From positions 119,106,893 to 119,170,892 of the forward strand of contig CM035171.1 of assembly GCA_020205615.1 (NCBI GenBank): a DNA stretch of 64,000 nt, in the 5' to 3' direction. Of this stretch, positions 1 through 12,531 are shown piece after piece. The position numbers and the translations under genes were made by a program. The stretch comes from Panax quinquefolius (taxonomy: Eukaryota > Streptophyta > Magnoliopsida > Apiales > Araliaceae). Every line of letters begins with the position of its first letter. The stretch's first letter is position 1. The notes beneath the pieces are model-generated. The model did not search any database. It worked only from the letters and a program-made list of their open reading frames with translations, and was not told the DNA's origin.

Positions 1-73
1 TTTTAGTTTGAAAATGTTTAAAATTGACATTTAAAAGTCAGTATTGATCTTATAATTTGAGACGGAGGTAGTA
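1..73. repeat. Right end of a Stowaway-like MITE (partial)
   Basis: The stretch ends in GAGACGGAGGTAGTA (about 59-73). This matches the right terminus of Tc1/mariner Stowaway elements, whose consensus start is CTCCCTCCGTCCC, and of the intact copy at 35028-35363. The left end is outside the window, so the family call rests on one terminus only. Confidence 0.4.
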
Positions 74-338
74 TTTCTTAGTCAGGTTGCATCATTTTCA
101 GTCACAAATTCATAACATATCCTCAAGTGGTGTTTCATTATTTAAAATACTATGAACTAAATTCTCCTAGTATGCTTTAAATTCTTATGCTTATATTTTA
201 ATATAGCAGGTGCTTAGTTTGTGAAGAAATGTGTATGCATATGTAAACGGTTGTCTGCTACTTAATTTTATACTAGTTGTAAATGCTGCATGATTTAAAA
301 ATGGAAAATCATGTTAATCAAATAATCCAACTGGGCAG

Positions 339-661
339 GTCGTTTGAGTGTGAAGAATGATGTTTTTGGTTTTGGTGTGCTCTTGTTGGAAATACTCACG
401 GGCATGCGGGTGATTGATTTTGATCGCAGCCATAAGAAGCACAATTTGGTGGATTGGACTAGACCTCTCTTGGCCAATAAAGGAAAGGTGAAGAGAGTAA
501 TGAACCCAAAGCTACTGGAGCATGACCCTTGTCTGGAAGGTACAATTCTATCAGCTGTACCTGCACTTATACTAAAATGTCTTGATCGTAAACCTGAAAA
601 CCGCCCGTCGATGATGGAAGTCTTGGAGACTTTAGAAGAAATTAATACCTTCACAAGATAA
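339..661 (+). CDS. Receptor-like cytoplasmic kinase (RLCK-VII type), last exon
   Basis: This is the 3'-terminal exon of a serine/threonine protein kinase whose earlier exons lie left of the window. The exon starts after a GGGCAG acceptor at 333-338. It reads the kinase subdomain IX block (SVKNDVFGFGVLLLEILTG, whose Asp is the conserved structural one). It then reads LVDWTRPLL, typical of PBS1/PBL-like RLCKs, and ends with subdomain XI (LDRKPENRPSM with the invariant Arg) and a TAA at 659-661. About 107 residues are visible. Family members act at the plasma membrane or in the cytoplasm relaying immune or developmental receptor signals, but which subgroup this is cannot be told from the C-terminus. 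The catalytic loop and ATP site are not in the window. Confidence 0.85.
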
Positions 662-2551
662 TTGCTGCTTTACATTGGTGAGAGAATTGTTAGATGATGA
701 AGTTAAAGGTCAACTCCAAAGCCACTGCTAGGAGTAGGAGGCATCCTGATCCTGATGCTCAATTCCATGGGTGAAACACCTCAAATTGTGTGCAACTTAT
801 GTTATCTACTTTCATTGTATTTGGTGGATTGGGGAGTAGTACTGTTTTTATATCTATGTACAAAGTACAAGTTCTTGTGTATGCATGTGTGTTATATTCA
901 ACAGTTTTTTGCAGGTACGTGAATTTACCAGCCTTTAACTCATGGGACTGAAAACTTAGCATGAAAATATAAAATAAAATAAAAGGAGAAGAGGATACCG
1001 TTAGCATGCGCGCGACAAGTGAGAAACCTGATCGCCTATATGCTATCATATCATCATACATGGACATGGTTATTAAGCATTGAGATTAGAGTAGTATTTA
1101 TTTGGGATTCCTTTAAAAATTTAAATATATGATTATTGATTGTGATTACTGTTTTTACTTGTAATTCATTTTTAAAAAGTGGTTTGTATTTGGTTATTTA
1201 AAAACTCTTGTGCTACGTTTGGATCGAAAGAATGAAATGGATATTATTCAAAAAAAAAAAAAATGGATCATTCTATTCTAGTTAGAATGAGTTATTTCAT
1301 ACTCGAATGGTTCAATTCATTCCGATAGCAACCAAACATAATTTTTTTCATTCCACATGAATGAGTTATTCTATTCCTATATTTCATTACTCCAATCCAA
1401 ACATAACATTAAGCTAGTAAAAAGTTAAAAATGTTCGGTATACAAATAATTGTTAATTATTTATTTTAAGTGTAAATTATTAAAAAAAGAAAAAATGTTT
1501 TAAGAAGTAAAGAGAGATAATTTTGGAACTACTAAAATAAAAATAAATAGGTATATATTAGTAATATACTTGGTCACGATTGATTATTAGATTTGACAAA
1601 TAATTAGAAATCTTCATTTGAATGTCTGTTAATTTCCAAATAAAATAATTATAAACAATTTTAAAATTAGACAGGTTTGTATTAAGTTTAAAGAGGACAC
1701 ATGAATGTGTAACTTGGGTTAATTAGTGGTAAATTTGTTTGATTTCTTATATGTATATGTATGTGTTTATGAATGTGTAAATTTGTATCTATTGCATTTC
1801 CTTTTTTATTTTTTCATCCTTCTCTTTTTCAGCGTGACAAACTGAGAAGGGCTGTGCTGATCCACCCTTCAAATATGCTGGGAAATTACCCACCTTAATT
1901 TTTTATTGCCAACCTTAACTCTTTAAAAATTATAAAAATTGTTAGAAGACAACTTAATAATGACGTTATAAAAATTGTTAATAATGACGTTATAACAATA
2001 ATCTAGGGAAAAAGAAATACAAAGTGGAGAAATTTTTGTTAATACTAGGGATATATTAAGTACAATGCTACTAGTCACTCTTGAACTTCAAGTTGTGACC
2101 ATAAACAAGGAAAGTCTTCCAATGCCCAGTTTTACCTATATTCAACCCCAACAACCCCCCAAATAAAAAAAAAAGAAAAGAAAAAGAAAAAAGAGAGTAG
2201 ATATAGAAATAAAGAATATAAACCGTTCAGTAAATCAAAATATATAAATCTCATTTCTATGCTCATAATCCAACAATCATTGAAAATTACCAAGAACTAG
2301 CTAGTCCAGCATGAAAATGAGTAGATGAATGTTGATTAAAACTCAGGCAGTGTCTAATCAACTCCAGCTATCAGCAACTTTTATCATCTCCTAATAACCA
2401 AGCTTATTTCCAGGTAATGAAAAAAAGAGTAAAAATATACACCTGGAACACCAGTATTATTAAAACATTGCTTCTCTCTTCCTTCTCTAATACTTTGAGG
2501 ACTAAAAGATAGATGAGATTGACACTAACATATGATTAAACCGACATGGCT
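662..2551. other. Intergenic: 3' flank of kinase and 3' flank of PRXIIF
   Basis: The kinase 3' UTR and AT-rich spacer lie between convergent genes. One MITE (1212-1407) is annotated separately. An A-rich/GA-rich tract at 2166-2210 is low complexity. I see no supported coding exon here; short open frames lack codon structure and homology. Confidence 0.6.
1212..1407. repeat. Short MITE with terminal inverted repeats
   Basis: The left end GCTACGTTTGGATCGAAAG and the reverse complement of the right end GTTATGTTTGGATTGGAGT are imperfect inverted repeats of about 28 bp. They enclose an AT-rich 196-bp core with repeated ATTC/GAAT motifs. This layout is usual for non-autonomous DNA transposons. I could not fix a target-site duplication, so the superfamily is open (PIF/Harbinger or hAT). 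Confidence 0.55.
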
Positions 2552-5500
2552 TCAAATCTGTCCCAGAATGACCTCGCCACCAGAAACCTTAAACTCGGAT
2601 GGAGCTTTCTCCACATTAAGAACCTTAACCTTACCATCAACCACATACGCAGACCATCTGCACAATAGTTTAGTAAGTATTAGCAACATATGTAAACAAT
2701 CAATTTAAAACTAATACGTTAAAAACATGGGGTCTGACAACCAGGGAAGAATAACAAAGCAGGCTTGTATAAGCTATCATTGATATGGAATATAAATATT
2801 ATACCTATGCGAGCGAGGCCCCAACAAAGCAGCCGATAGATCAATTCCCAAGTCCAGTGTTTTGTGGAAGCTCCCATCAAAGTCACCATAAAACTCGATC
2901 TATGCAGAACAATATAACAAAAGATGCTTGCTTCAGCTAATCATTGCAGATCATATCAGCCCTCAAAGAAAGTATAAATTAGATTATATGATCCATGTTT
3001 CTGGATTTATGTAATCGACTAATATTGAGCATCCTCGATTAAATGAACCCAGGATATGGTTGGCATGAAAAGAAGAAAAATTCCACACTGAACTGAGAAA
3101 TCAAACTGGTGAAAATACACAAAAGTGTAGAAGTGCATCATCCTCTATTTTAGCCAGAAACCCACATTCAAAATATTTGGCAACAAAAGAATCCAACCTT
3201 GATCCCAGCACCAGTTTGGGTTTGGGGCATAGTGTAATAGGCCATAGTTAGGAGTGATAATCGAGCCAATTAGTTCGGTACTCGACTCGAGATCGGCTCG
3301 AAAATATGATCCAAAGCTCGAATTCAAAGTTGATCCGAGTCGAATCTGATCCATACTCGTTTTCTGTTTAATGATACACGAGTCGAACTCGAGCAGACCA
3401 GTGTTCGCTCATATTAAGGTTCGAGTATTTCATTTTTTCTCAAACCATACTGATACACCTTTCGATGGATCATATTCGAATATTGGTCTGATCCATGCTA
3501 GTAAGCTAAATATGTGATATTTGTATCAATCTTTATAATTTATAAAGTGTAGTATGAAATTGTGTAAACTTGTACTTGAATAAATCAATGAATTAAATGT
3601 CAATTTATATTACATTATTTATAATTGCAATACATAAATAAAATTGAAAAAGTTATATATATAAATATTAGTTAAGTAACCAATTTAGTATGTAGTGGTT
3701 CAATTTTAAGTGAAATGGTTCATATTCGAAACTCGATTTGAAAGCTCATGAGTAACTCGCTTTGTAAACGAGTCGAGTACTTACGAGCCGAGTAGGTCCG
3801 AGTAATGATCCGAGTCAAATCTAGTGCAAAAATATAAATCCCTTATCGAATCCGAGTCGAAATCGAGCTCAATTTTTTCGAGTCGAGCCGAATCTGAGCA
3901 TGAGATTCGACTCGTTTGCACCCCTAGCCATAGTGATGTGTCCATAGTTCATACTAGGGGTACAACAGCAATAATGCCATCCGATCACATCAATATTGAA
4001 TATAATTCAAATATCGTGATGAGCTTTTTACACAATAAATAGTGACAATTCAAAGTCAAAATATTACATCAATCATGAAAACTATTTGTTTTTACAACGT
4101 CCATTACAGCCCAGTAATGGGTTCTTACATCCAATATTGAATATAATGAAAATGACCCAAATTGTCATACCGACATTTTTCAAAAAATCAAATAGCTGCC
4201 CTAATGAAATAACACCACTAATGCTCCATTATGTCTGGATGGACAAACCAAATGCTAATAGATTGCTTTCACGCAGTGGGTCATTGCATAGCCATATTAC
4301 GTTGATGTGACCCAATTCAAACTTGGTTTTATGTAGAGTTTGGATTGCATCAAATCACCGTAATAAGTCCATAATTCAATAAGTCATTACGTGAAACCAA
4401 ATTTTATTTTTTTTAGCTCATTATGATGTCTTAGAATCATGTGTATACATCACATCAATGTGGGTGATCATTTACATTATTATCCCCTCCAAAGGATGTA
4501 TAAGACCATAAAACTCCCTACCACAATGACGCAAAGAACAAACATCAGTGACATTCATTGATGTGGCATTTTGACTTTGAATTTGCACTATTTATCTACA
4601 ATCTTAAATTCAGTGAAACAAACACAATTTAGGATATAAGGCAATTGCATTATAGTAAATATAATTGTTACACAAGCCCAAGTAAGAATAGTTGATTTTG
4701 AAAGGTTGAGGAGGAGGAGGGCATTTGAAGGCATATAATGAAACAAACACTAATATTTTCTTATTCCTACACAATTTTTCTCCATGTCTTTTAGGGGTAG
4801 CCTAATTTTAGAAATTTTGGTGCTTTCAATGTAAAAAATAGACTTGAAGGAATAACTTACAACTTCTTTGGCTTGTAGTTTCTCTGCCCAGCCATTCATA
4901 ACATATGGATCATTAACAGCTACACATATCACCGAATCAATTCCTTTGGCCTTGAAGTTCTCAATGTTGTTCTTGTAACTTGGGACATGCTGAGTTGAAC
5001 AAACGCCCGTGAATGCACCCTGAAAGATGTTAAACAATTTGTCATGATATTGGGGAATGAAGAAGATCCAGACTCAATATATATAAACAGAAGACAATAT
5101 TACTGAAACCAGGACCTCCAAAACACATCTTAACCACGAGTAACGCCTATTTTTATTGGTACGAAGTATAAATAAAAATCATTTAAGAATTCAAGATGAA
5201 ATGTACTGGCAATTCTTATCAAGATCTGATCATTGGAACTTCTCTCAAAGATCAGCTAATCTTTAAGAATCTACTATTAATTTGCAGGAGTATCTCATAT
5301 TCTTGGAAACTAATCAGAGGTCCTCAAAGTGGAAACTATACTAAAAATTAATTATCTGTAAATATGGCCTCCCATCTTTTAATAAAGTCTATAATATGTG
5401 AATAATAGGTAAAGCTCTCATACTATTTTACGGCAATTTAACATACTCCATTCTAAAGAAAAGTTCCAAATCAATACTCAAACTTTTGAAGGAAATGTTG

Positions 5501-6415
5501 ACGGTATAGTAAACATTAATCAATTGCCAAAATCAAAACTTAAAAGGATATCATTAGATTTAATACCTTAATTTTTAGAGTATACCCTTTTCTCTAAGGT
5601 CTTGAGAAGGAAGGATGAACTTATAATTGAGGATGAAGAGAGCAATATTAGTATATTTCCATTTTTTTAAGCTCTGATTGTCTGATAACCAAAAGTTTAA
5701 AATTCTATTGCTAGAATTAAATTTGATCTTTAGTGCTAAAGGTACATCTAATCCAAGAAAAGCCAATAATGTTGTTCAATTTTTACATCTTAAGACACTG
5801 TAATTGCTATTTGCAGAAGCCAGAAGGTCTACTTATTCTTTTAGTTCCTTCCCTTCAACTATTTCCTAAACTTATACATTCATCACAATTAGATAACATT
5901 TCAAATTATAAGCAACAATTTTTACATAAGATTATTAAACTGACAGTAAACTAAGATTGTAATACATACAATAACCTTTATATATATAATATATGCAAGG
6001 ATTTAAAACCAAAAAAACGCTAATATTACAAAGATAACTTACAGGGAGGCCAAAGATGACGACTTTTTTGTCCTGGATCAAAATTGAATTAAAAAATCAA
6101 TTAGTTCACATAAACCCTACACTAGGGGTCCAAAACGAAGAGTTAACTTTTCTAATAAATGGATTAACAAATAGAGAAAATCTAAGCTCTGAAATTGAAT
6201 AGAACCTTGAAAATGTCTTTGAGAGAGGTAGTGGCGAACTTAGAGGAGACGCCTTCGTCCCAAGTTCTAGCCTTCTGAAGGGAAACACTCGGTGAGGCCG
6301 ATACCAGGTCTGTTCCTTCCGCAACAGAGGCGTAGCCTCTCAGGGACCCTCCGATTCGTAGACTTAAGGTCATTGACTTCACCACCGCCGATCGTCTCAA
6401 CACTGCAGAAGCCAT
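2552..6415 (-). CDS. PRXIIF: Mitochondrial type II peroxiredoxin (PRXIIF)
   Basis: This thiol peroxidase reduces H2O2 and alkyl hydroperoxides in the mitochondrial matrix using thioredoxin or glutaredoxin. It has five exons (CDS): 6206-6415, 6043-6072, 4861-5019, 2805-2899 and 2552-2657. All borders are GT-AG and phases join to an uninterrupted 199-aa protein, close to the roughly 200 aa of Arabidopsis PRXIIF. The first ~30 residues are basic and hydroxylated (VLRRSAVVKS, then LRIGGSLRGYAS), as expected for a mitochondrial presequence. Conserved blocks follow in order: SLQKARTWDEGVSSKF, KKVVIFGLPGAFTGVC with peroxidatic Cys87, the second Cys112 in DSVICVAVNDPYVMNGW, and the C-terminal GGEVILGQI before TGA. 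The long intron 3 (2900-4860) contains a hAT-like element and an inverted-repeat element. The start chosen is the first ATG giving the presequence. Confidence 0.95.
3249..3926. mobile_element. Non-autonomous hAT-like transposon, CGAG-rich
   Basis: This 678-bp element is in PRXIIF intron 3, bordered by an exact 8-bp direct repeat GCCATAGT (3241-3248 and 3927-3934). Eight bp is the hAT target-duplication size. The ends are TAGGAGTGATAATCGAG on the left and, reverse-complemented, TAGGGGTGCAAACGAG on the right. The subterminal regions are packed with CGAG/CTCG words (CGAGTCGAGC and similar), and the centre is AT-rich. There is no transposase ORF, so it must have been mobilised in trans. Confidence 0.85.
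4034..4596. repeat. Inverted-repeat (MITE-like) element in PRXIIF intron 3
   Basis: About 43 bp at 4034-4077 is repeated in inverted orientation at 4552-4596. The shared core is ATAAATAGTG followed by AATTCAAAGTCAAAAT, then ACATCAAT. The arms enclose about 470 bp without a supported gene. I could not define flanking target duplications, so the true ends may extend outward. Confidence 0.55.
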
Positions 6416-6583
6416 TGTTAAATCTTTACTCACTCCTGTCTTGGATTCTCTTCTCTGTCATTTGCTAATTTTATTGAGGTTGGTATTTAACCAATGTCAG
6501 GTCTCTATGAAATGGGCCTTAGTTTGTTAACCTAATGGGCTTTTGGGCCAGATTGCACAATCCTACATTGATGTCCAAGCGGA

Positions 6584-6889
6584 AAGGGGGAAACCAACCG
6601 AGTCGAGTATTGAGTTGCTTAAATTTGGTTCATAAAATTTATCGAGTATAAAATAAGGTTTGATTGAGGTTCCCGAGTCGAGCACGATTCCGAATCGAGC
6701 TAGAGCAATTTGAACTTTTCGAACGATTCGAGTATCAATAAAAAATTACAATATGAGAAGGTTCGAGTAATTTATCGAACTTTAAAATTTGCTCATATTT
6801 GACTCATTTATATTTCAAGACGAGCTCGAATCAATTTTTTATTCGAACGAGTACGAATCGAGCCTAAAATGTTTGCTCATTTTACAGCC
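6584..6889. mobile_element. Degenerate CGAG-rich hAT-like element upstream of PRXIIF
   Basis: This ~300-bp stretch has the same CGAGTCGAG, CGATTCGAG and CGAATCGAG vocabulary as the element at 3249-3926, with an AT-rich middle. The ends (AGGGGGAAACC on the left; CTAAGGCTGTAAAATG as reverse complement on the right) are weak TAGGGGTG-type termini. No target duplication is visible. It lies about 170 bp upstream of the PRXIIF ATG, in its promoter region. Confidence 0.4.
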
Positions 6890-8784
6890 TTAGGTATTAT
6901 CCACTAGTAATGTACCCTTCTTATCCTTCTTTTTGGGTGGTGTTTGGAAGGGTTTTATTTTATTTTTTAATTTTCTTATTTATTTATTTTCGTGTTGTAT
7001 TGTATATCATCCACGCTGGGTGATGTGGTGTTTGGAAGTTGGAACTAAAGAAAAGGAAGAAGGAATTCAAATGGAAAAGTGCAAAGAAACTAATTACACT
7101 TGATTTAAGTGGGATTTTTTTTCTTCAGTTTACACTTGATTTAAGTTTTGTACAAATAGTTATAATCATAAGACCCATGTCCAAATATGAATGGTTATGA
7201 CGAGTCTCCACTACCAGAGTGCAATACCATCTATTTATGTGAAATATTTTACATTATATATACCTGCGCAAGATTAATAAAGATATTCAAATTTCCGTAT
7301 TTTTCATATCATTTTCATTTTCATTTTCATTTTCTATTGTGAATTTATATGAAAAAGTACAACTAGTTATCCCAGCTCGATTAGCCTTTATGAACGCTTG
7401 ATGAACTGAAGTTTAAGAAATTTTGAAACTACACAAACATCAAATCACAAGGAGATAAATTGTACTATAACACTAGGCGAAGTCCTTAAATTGTACTACA
7501 CAAACATCAAATCACATGTTATAGTACAATGTCCTTAAATTGTACTATAACACTAGGCGAAGTACCAAACTTAGATAAAAGCACAAGGAGATATGAATCC
7601 CCTAGAACAACTAATTTTCCTCCATCCTCTACCAAATATCTATAGGATCAGACATGCAAAGCAGAACAACACCTGTTTGCACCCCCAACAATTATGAAGA
7701 TCAGTCCCCAAAAATACCCAGCATCCGTTTTTTTTATAATGCAGTTATACAATCAAGAGCTCATTTAAACACTTGTTACATGTGTCCAGTCACCTGTCAT
7801 CAATTCTAGTACATTCCCGCCAAAGTTGTAGAAAATAAACAGAGAAGCCTGCCGCAACAAAAATATGTTTGATTTTCTCACCATTAGAGATCATGTAAAC
7901 AATAAACTATGTTGCATACTGATAAACTTGTTAGTATAAATAAGAGAAATTAGCATATTCATGTTGCATACTGATTACATTGGCTGAGAAAAATTGACAC
8001 AATCAACCATCTACCAAGTCATGAAGAATGTAAAAAAGCTTGGAAATATTCAAATCCTGGGATAGAGTGAACGGCCCAGTTCCACAATTTATCGCCCAAA
8101 GCTGGTCTTCAAGTCCCCAAATCGCCTTTTTCAGGGGATGTTTGAAGGACAAAAGGTGATCACTGGAAATGACAGATTAATCAAGAACACTGCATACCTG
8201 TGTGAAGCACCAGAAGACCAGAAACCTGAAAATAATAATTAAAACAAAATAGGAAAATTAAATTATTATGCAACCAACACAGTCCGCTCACTATCTGAGA
8301 GATAAAACTTGTAATATAATGGATAAAGAAAGAAATACACTGCGCCACAAACCAAACAAATCAGTCTAACTAGGGAAAGGATTCTGTTATCTTTGATTCC
8401 TTAAAAATGTAAGATACTGAAGAAATAAGATCTACCCTGTAGTAATATCAGAAATGGCCAAACTATGTAGCTCAAATTTCAGGAATTGATTAATACTTGG
8501 ATCTGGTTTTAACTAGCAAAACCTAATTTTAGGATGGATAATTGTAGTTTCAGTAAGAAAGGACAGTACGCAGCTGTCGTTGTATCATGCATATACCTAA
8601 CCAAGAGTACATATTCTCATCCAAAGGAAAAAGTAAAACATGTAAACTTAGTTTTATCTATGGACACTACTGTTCTTAGTGCACTTAAAAGTTCCCACTG
8701 GAGCAGAAAAGTAATGAACCAGGCAGTCTCATAATATTCTACTGTAACATACTTTCAAAAGGTTGGTCTACTTTAAAATACTTA
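6890..8784. other. Intergenic region between PRXIIF promoter and TSC10 3' end
   Basis: It contains a TTTTCA microsatellite at about 7301-7336 and a local duplication at 7431-7565, where an AACACTAGGCGAAGT block occurs twice. Unremarkable AT-rich sequence follows, part of which is probably TSC10 3' UTR. No coding exon is supported. Confidence 0.55.
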
Positions 8785-11665
8785 CTATCTCTTTTGTGCA
8801 TGCCATTTCTCTATGCTTCCATACCAATTCCACTGAAAACATAGGGCTGCAACACGTAATATACCAGCAGCAACCACCTCAACAAATGCCATCAGGAATG
8901 ATCTCTGAGGAGATAAACCAGCAGTTGCTATGGACAGCATGAATCCTTCAAAGTTGCAGGGCACAATAAAATTCCCAGACTTTATACCGCTTAAAGCTTT
9001 TTGGGCAACTTTATCAGGTTTCATCATCCCAGAGGAAGCTGCTATTATACTCGTAAGCTGTGGTCTTCTCTTGTTTTCTGCAACAAGCACAGATATTTAA
9101 GAGAAAGTGAAATGGGATAACCAGGAGAGAAATTTATATTTCAGAACAGGAAGAATACACATACAGATTAACCCAGAAGCATTGGTAGCAGTTCCTAGAT
9201 ACAAGGTTTCTAGGACAACCATTTCAACTCAAACAAATTAGGAGGGCTTCACCTTAGAGCTTTCAAAAATTGTAGACTAATACGAGTCATTTACCATGAT
9301 TTGCTATTAACTTATCCATCACCATCTGATTTGTATATTCTTGCTTTAGCAGCACAGCCTAGGGAGGCATATCTATGACTTAAAAGATATAAACCAAAAT
9401 ATAGATTTATAATTCTTCAATTTTGTAAATTGTTTTCCTTCTATCAGAAACTAGAATGCCATCAATGAAAGGATGGAGGGATAAATAAAAAGTACAATGA
9501 AAGTATACACCAAGAGATACCTTTCCTAACATTTCTTAGAGAAGCTCAAAACAAAAAGCTAAATAAAGTAATAAAAACTGAAACATAAAAAGAATATTAA
9601 TTTTTAGGCTTCAGGTTGACTAATGACATATGTACATGAACTAGACTATTACACATTAAAAACTTTTTAACTTTACATTTGTTATTTAATATAAAAATTA
9701 TTCATCCTCAAGAAAGGGGGACAAAAATGCCCTTCAGATAAATGAAAAAGGTGAGAGTAGTGTCAACAACACAATAGAATGCCAATAAAGCTACTTCAAA
9801 AAATAATGTTAAATATTCTTTACTGCATCTAATGACACTGATAGATTCACTGATTCTTTAAAATTTGTCAATTGAGAAACAAGTATGCACAACCAGAATA
9901 AACTCTATCTGTTAGGATCAGCAGTGGGAACTAGTGTAGCTCTACAAAACTGCACAAAGTCATTTTAGATAAATTATGCATGCAATAAATAGAGCATGAT
10001 TCCTAGCCAAAGTTTTCAAACCTTCCTCCAATCCGGGGGTTTCGGTGTCTGGGGGAAATATAAGTGAGACGTGAATGTCTTCTGCAATAACCTCTTGTTG
10101 CAGTGCTTCTGCCATACCCCTGAGGGCAAACTTACTGGCCGAGTACGCTGTGTAACCATAAATACCCACCTAACAAAAAATATGGTTCCATATAACCAAT
10201 AAATCAAAAGAATCTCGATAGAGAGCTAATAAACAACAGAAAGATAACATCTTAAACCTAAATACAAACAACTTATTGGACCTGGGAAGTGTAAAAAAGA
10301 AGTAGCAGCTTAAAACGTTGTACTAGTCCACATACCAAATAGGACATGCTGAAATTTTAGTTATTTTCCATTGCGCCATAATTTCCAGAGTTTTAATATA
10401 AAAGAGCATTTAACATGTAAGAATTCAGGGAACAACAACACTCATGAGGATCATGCACAAGGCTACTACTATACCACGGTTGGATGGTGGTTTTTCAAAC
10501 TGAACTGTCCATAGGTTGCTGTTAAATGATTAATGAGCAAAAAATATGAGACATATTACAACTGTTTCTTCCTTATTGGGGATACAGAATATGGATTCAT
10601 TTTTGCACTACTACTGCTTCCATTTTTAGATAAAGCAACCATTACTCTACTAGTGTACTTTGATGATTTCTCATACATTTTGGACTTCCTATTAAATAGG
10701 AATCTTCAGATTTGTGAATGCAAAAACAACAAAGTAAGTAAATGTGGAAATGCTAAACCGCCAATCATTCAAAAATTGAAACTTTGAAGCCTATAGTCCA
10801 CAATACAACTTCAGGAATAATAACTATAGCTTAAATGTCAGGAATATTGAGAACAATTTTCTCCAAAAGCAAGGTCCAAAACAGCTCATTTCCAATTTAA
10901 TATTGAAGTTCCCCAAAAAATAATCAGTTTACATAACAAAATCAATCATTTAATCACTATATAAAATCATTGAAAGTTCAGCTAGCATCAATTACCCCAA
11001 CAAGAAAAGTACTGTACAAAGAATTCCCAAATTTCAATCCATTCAGCAGTTAAGTATGAAACTTTCAAAGTATTTTAGAATCACTAACATACACACAAAA
11101 ATGTATGAATGAATTGCGTATATAAAAATACCTGACCAGCCTGGGAGGAAATAATAGCAATGGAAGCCGGTCCACGACCGGACCGATTTTTCATTCCAGG
11201 TAAAGCGGCTTTTATCAAATGAAACGTTCCAATCACATTCACATCAATCATAAACTTAAATTCCACCAATTCCTGAGTCTCCAGTTCTTGCGGTACAAAC
11301 ACACCTTGATTACACACCAACACATCGATAGGTCCGGCCTCTTCCACGGCACTCTTGACGGCGTCGTATTCACGGACGTCGGCGCTGAAAACAGCGACGT
11401 CGATTCCGGTGGAGAGCCGGATCGCCTGCTTCGCTTCTTCGAGCTTGTCACGGTTCCGCGCGAGGATCGAGACGCGGGCGCCCTCGGATGCAGCCTGGTG
11501 GGCGAGGGCCAAGCCGATGCCGCTCGATCCGCCGGTTATAAACACGTGGCGGCCCTTGATTGGGATCTTTACTGGATGAGGTCGAACTATTAGAAAGAGA
11601 AGAAAGAGGAGAGAGAAAGGGAAGAGGACGAGGAGAGAGAGTAGAACGAGGCTTAAGTCCGCCAT
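8785..11665 (-). CDS. TSC10: 3-ketodihydrosphinganine reductase (TSC10/KDSR)
   Basis: This ER-membrane short-chain dehydrogenase reduces 3-ketosphinganine to dihydrosphingosine with NADPH, the second step of sphingolipid synthesis. It has three exons: 11132-11665, 10022-10169 and 8785-9077, all GT-AG. They join in phase to 324 aa, near the length known for plant TSC10. The N-terminus is a hydrophobic anchor (residues ~4-27, rich in Leu/Phe/Val). The cofactor motif TGGSSGIG starts at residue 44, NNAG-like CNQG follows, and the catalytic YSASK (Tyr187, Lys191) lies at the start of exon 2. Exon 3 reads the plant-conserved NKRRPQLTSIIAASSGMM and a second hydrophobic region, and stops at TAG 8785-8787. 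The start is the ATG at 11663-11665; an in-frame TTG two codons upstream is not used. Exon 1 is clearly GC-richer than its surroundings. Confidence 0.95.
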
Positions 11666-12008
11666 TTCCAAAGCAGCTCTGTGTTAGCTTTCTAGTCGAT
11701 GGCGATGCAACAACAATCGGGTGATAAGTTTGTTAATTTTGCCCAGGAGTAAAGCGACACCGTTTCTATGTTTGTAGTTGTAGAATATATGGGCTGATTT
11801 GTAGTTTTAGCTTGTGTTCAACTTACAGTTCTAGTATTGTCTGATTTATTTAGTAAATATTTTGAAATATTGGATTTTGGGCTAATGGCAATATTTTTAG
11901 AATGGGCCTCATAAGTAAAGACGAATCCAAGTGTACATTTGTCCGTATTGGTCTAATGGCAATATTTTTAGAATGGGCCTCAAAGATATAATAATCCTTC
12001 TAAGGACA
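11666..12008. other. TSC10 upstream region with a 30-bp direct repeat
   Basis: This is the 5' flank of TSC10. A 30-bp block (CTAATGGCAATATTTTTAGA onward) occurs at 11882-11911 and again at 11953-11982, offset by 71 bp. No TATA box position can be fixed with confidence. Confidence 0.5.
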
Positions 12009-12361
12009 AGCTTTGATTGATTGCGAACAATAATTTGGAATTAACTATTAAGTGTGTTTTGCTTTTAAAAAATAATCGAATAGTTGAACCGATCACCATT
12101 CGCATTTATTTTGAGATGAATGGTTTAGTCCAATTTTTTTGGCTGAATGAGCGGCTAGATGATTTTTGTTTTAACAATATTAACTATTATATAAGTAAAA
12201 TTAAATAAATTTATAACAATTTTTTGAATTTTTTTAGAGGGAAAAAATAATAAAAATATGTTATTAAGATGTTTCAGACATGTCAATTATCAAACAACTT
12301 TTTTCATTCAGATTCAACTCATTCAGATTCAGATTCATTCAGTTTTTATCAAACACCCTCT
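12009..12361. repeat. Putative hAT-type MITE
   Basis: The 353-bp AT-rich segment is bordered by TAAGGACA at 12001-12008 and 12362-12369; one further base also matches. The right end reverse-complemented reads AGAGGGTGTTTGATAAAAAC and the left reads AGCTTTGATTGATTG. Both begin AG and share a TTTGAT core, but the terminal match is short. Near the right end there is a run of ATTCAGATTC repeats. There is no coding capacity. Confidence 0.5.
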
Positions 12362-12531
12362 TAAGGACAACCTTCACATGAGTTCGAATCTATGTTTGTA
12401 GTTTTTAATTCTATTTGAATAACAATGACATATTTATCTAATATAAAATAATTCTCATGTTTTCATATTTATTACTCTATTGTAGTAGTAGAGAATTGAT
12501 ATTTTTACAAAATTGAAATAGTAATTCACTG

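Noticed and set aside
3249..3926. Helitron
   Set aside because: The exact 8-bp target duplication and inverted termini do not fit Helitrons, which insert without duplication.
10016..10207. Alternative frame overlapping TSC10 exon 2
   Set aside because: The other frame (YSASK, PPDTETPGLEE) is the conserved one and joins in phase with exons 1 and 3.
11219..11593. 124-codon plus-strand frame
   Set aside because: It is the antisense shadow of TSC10 exon 1, whose minus-strand translation contains the full SDR motifs.
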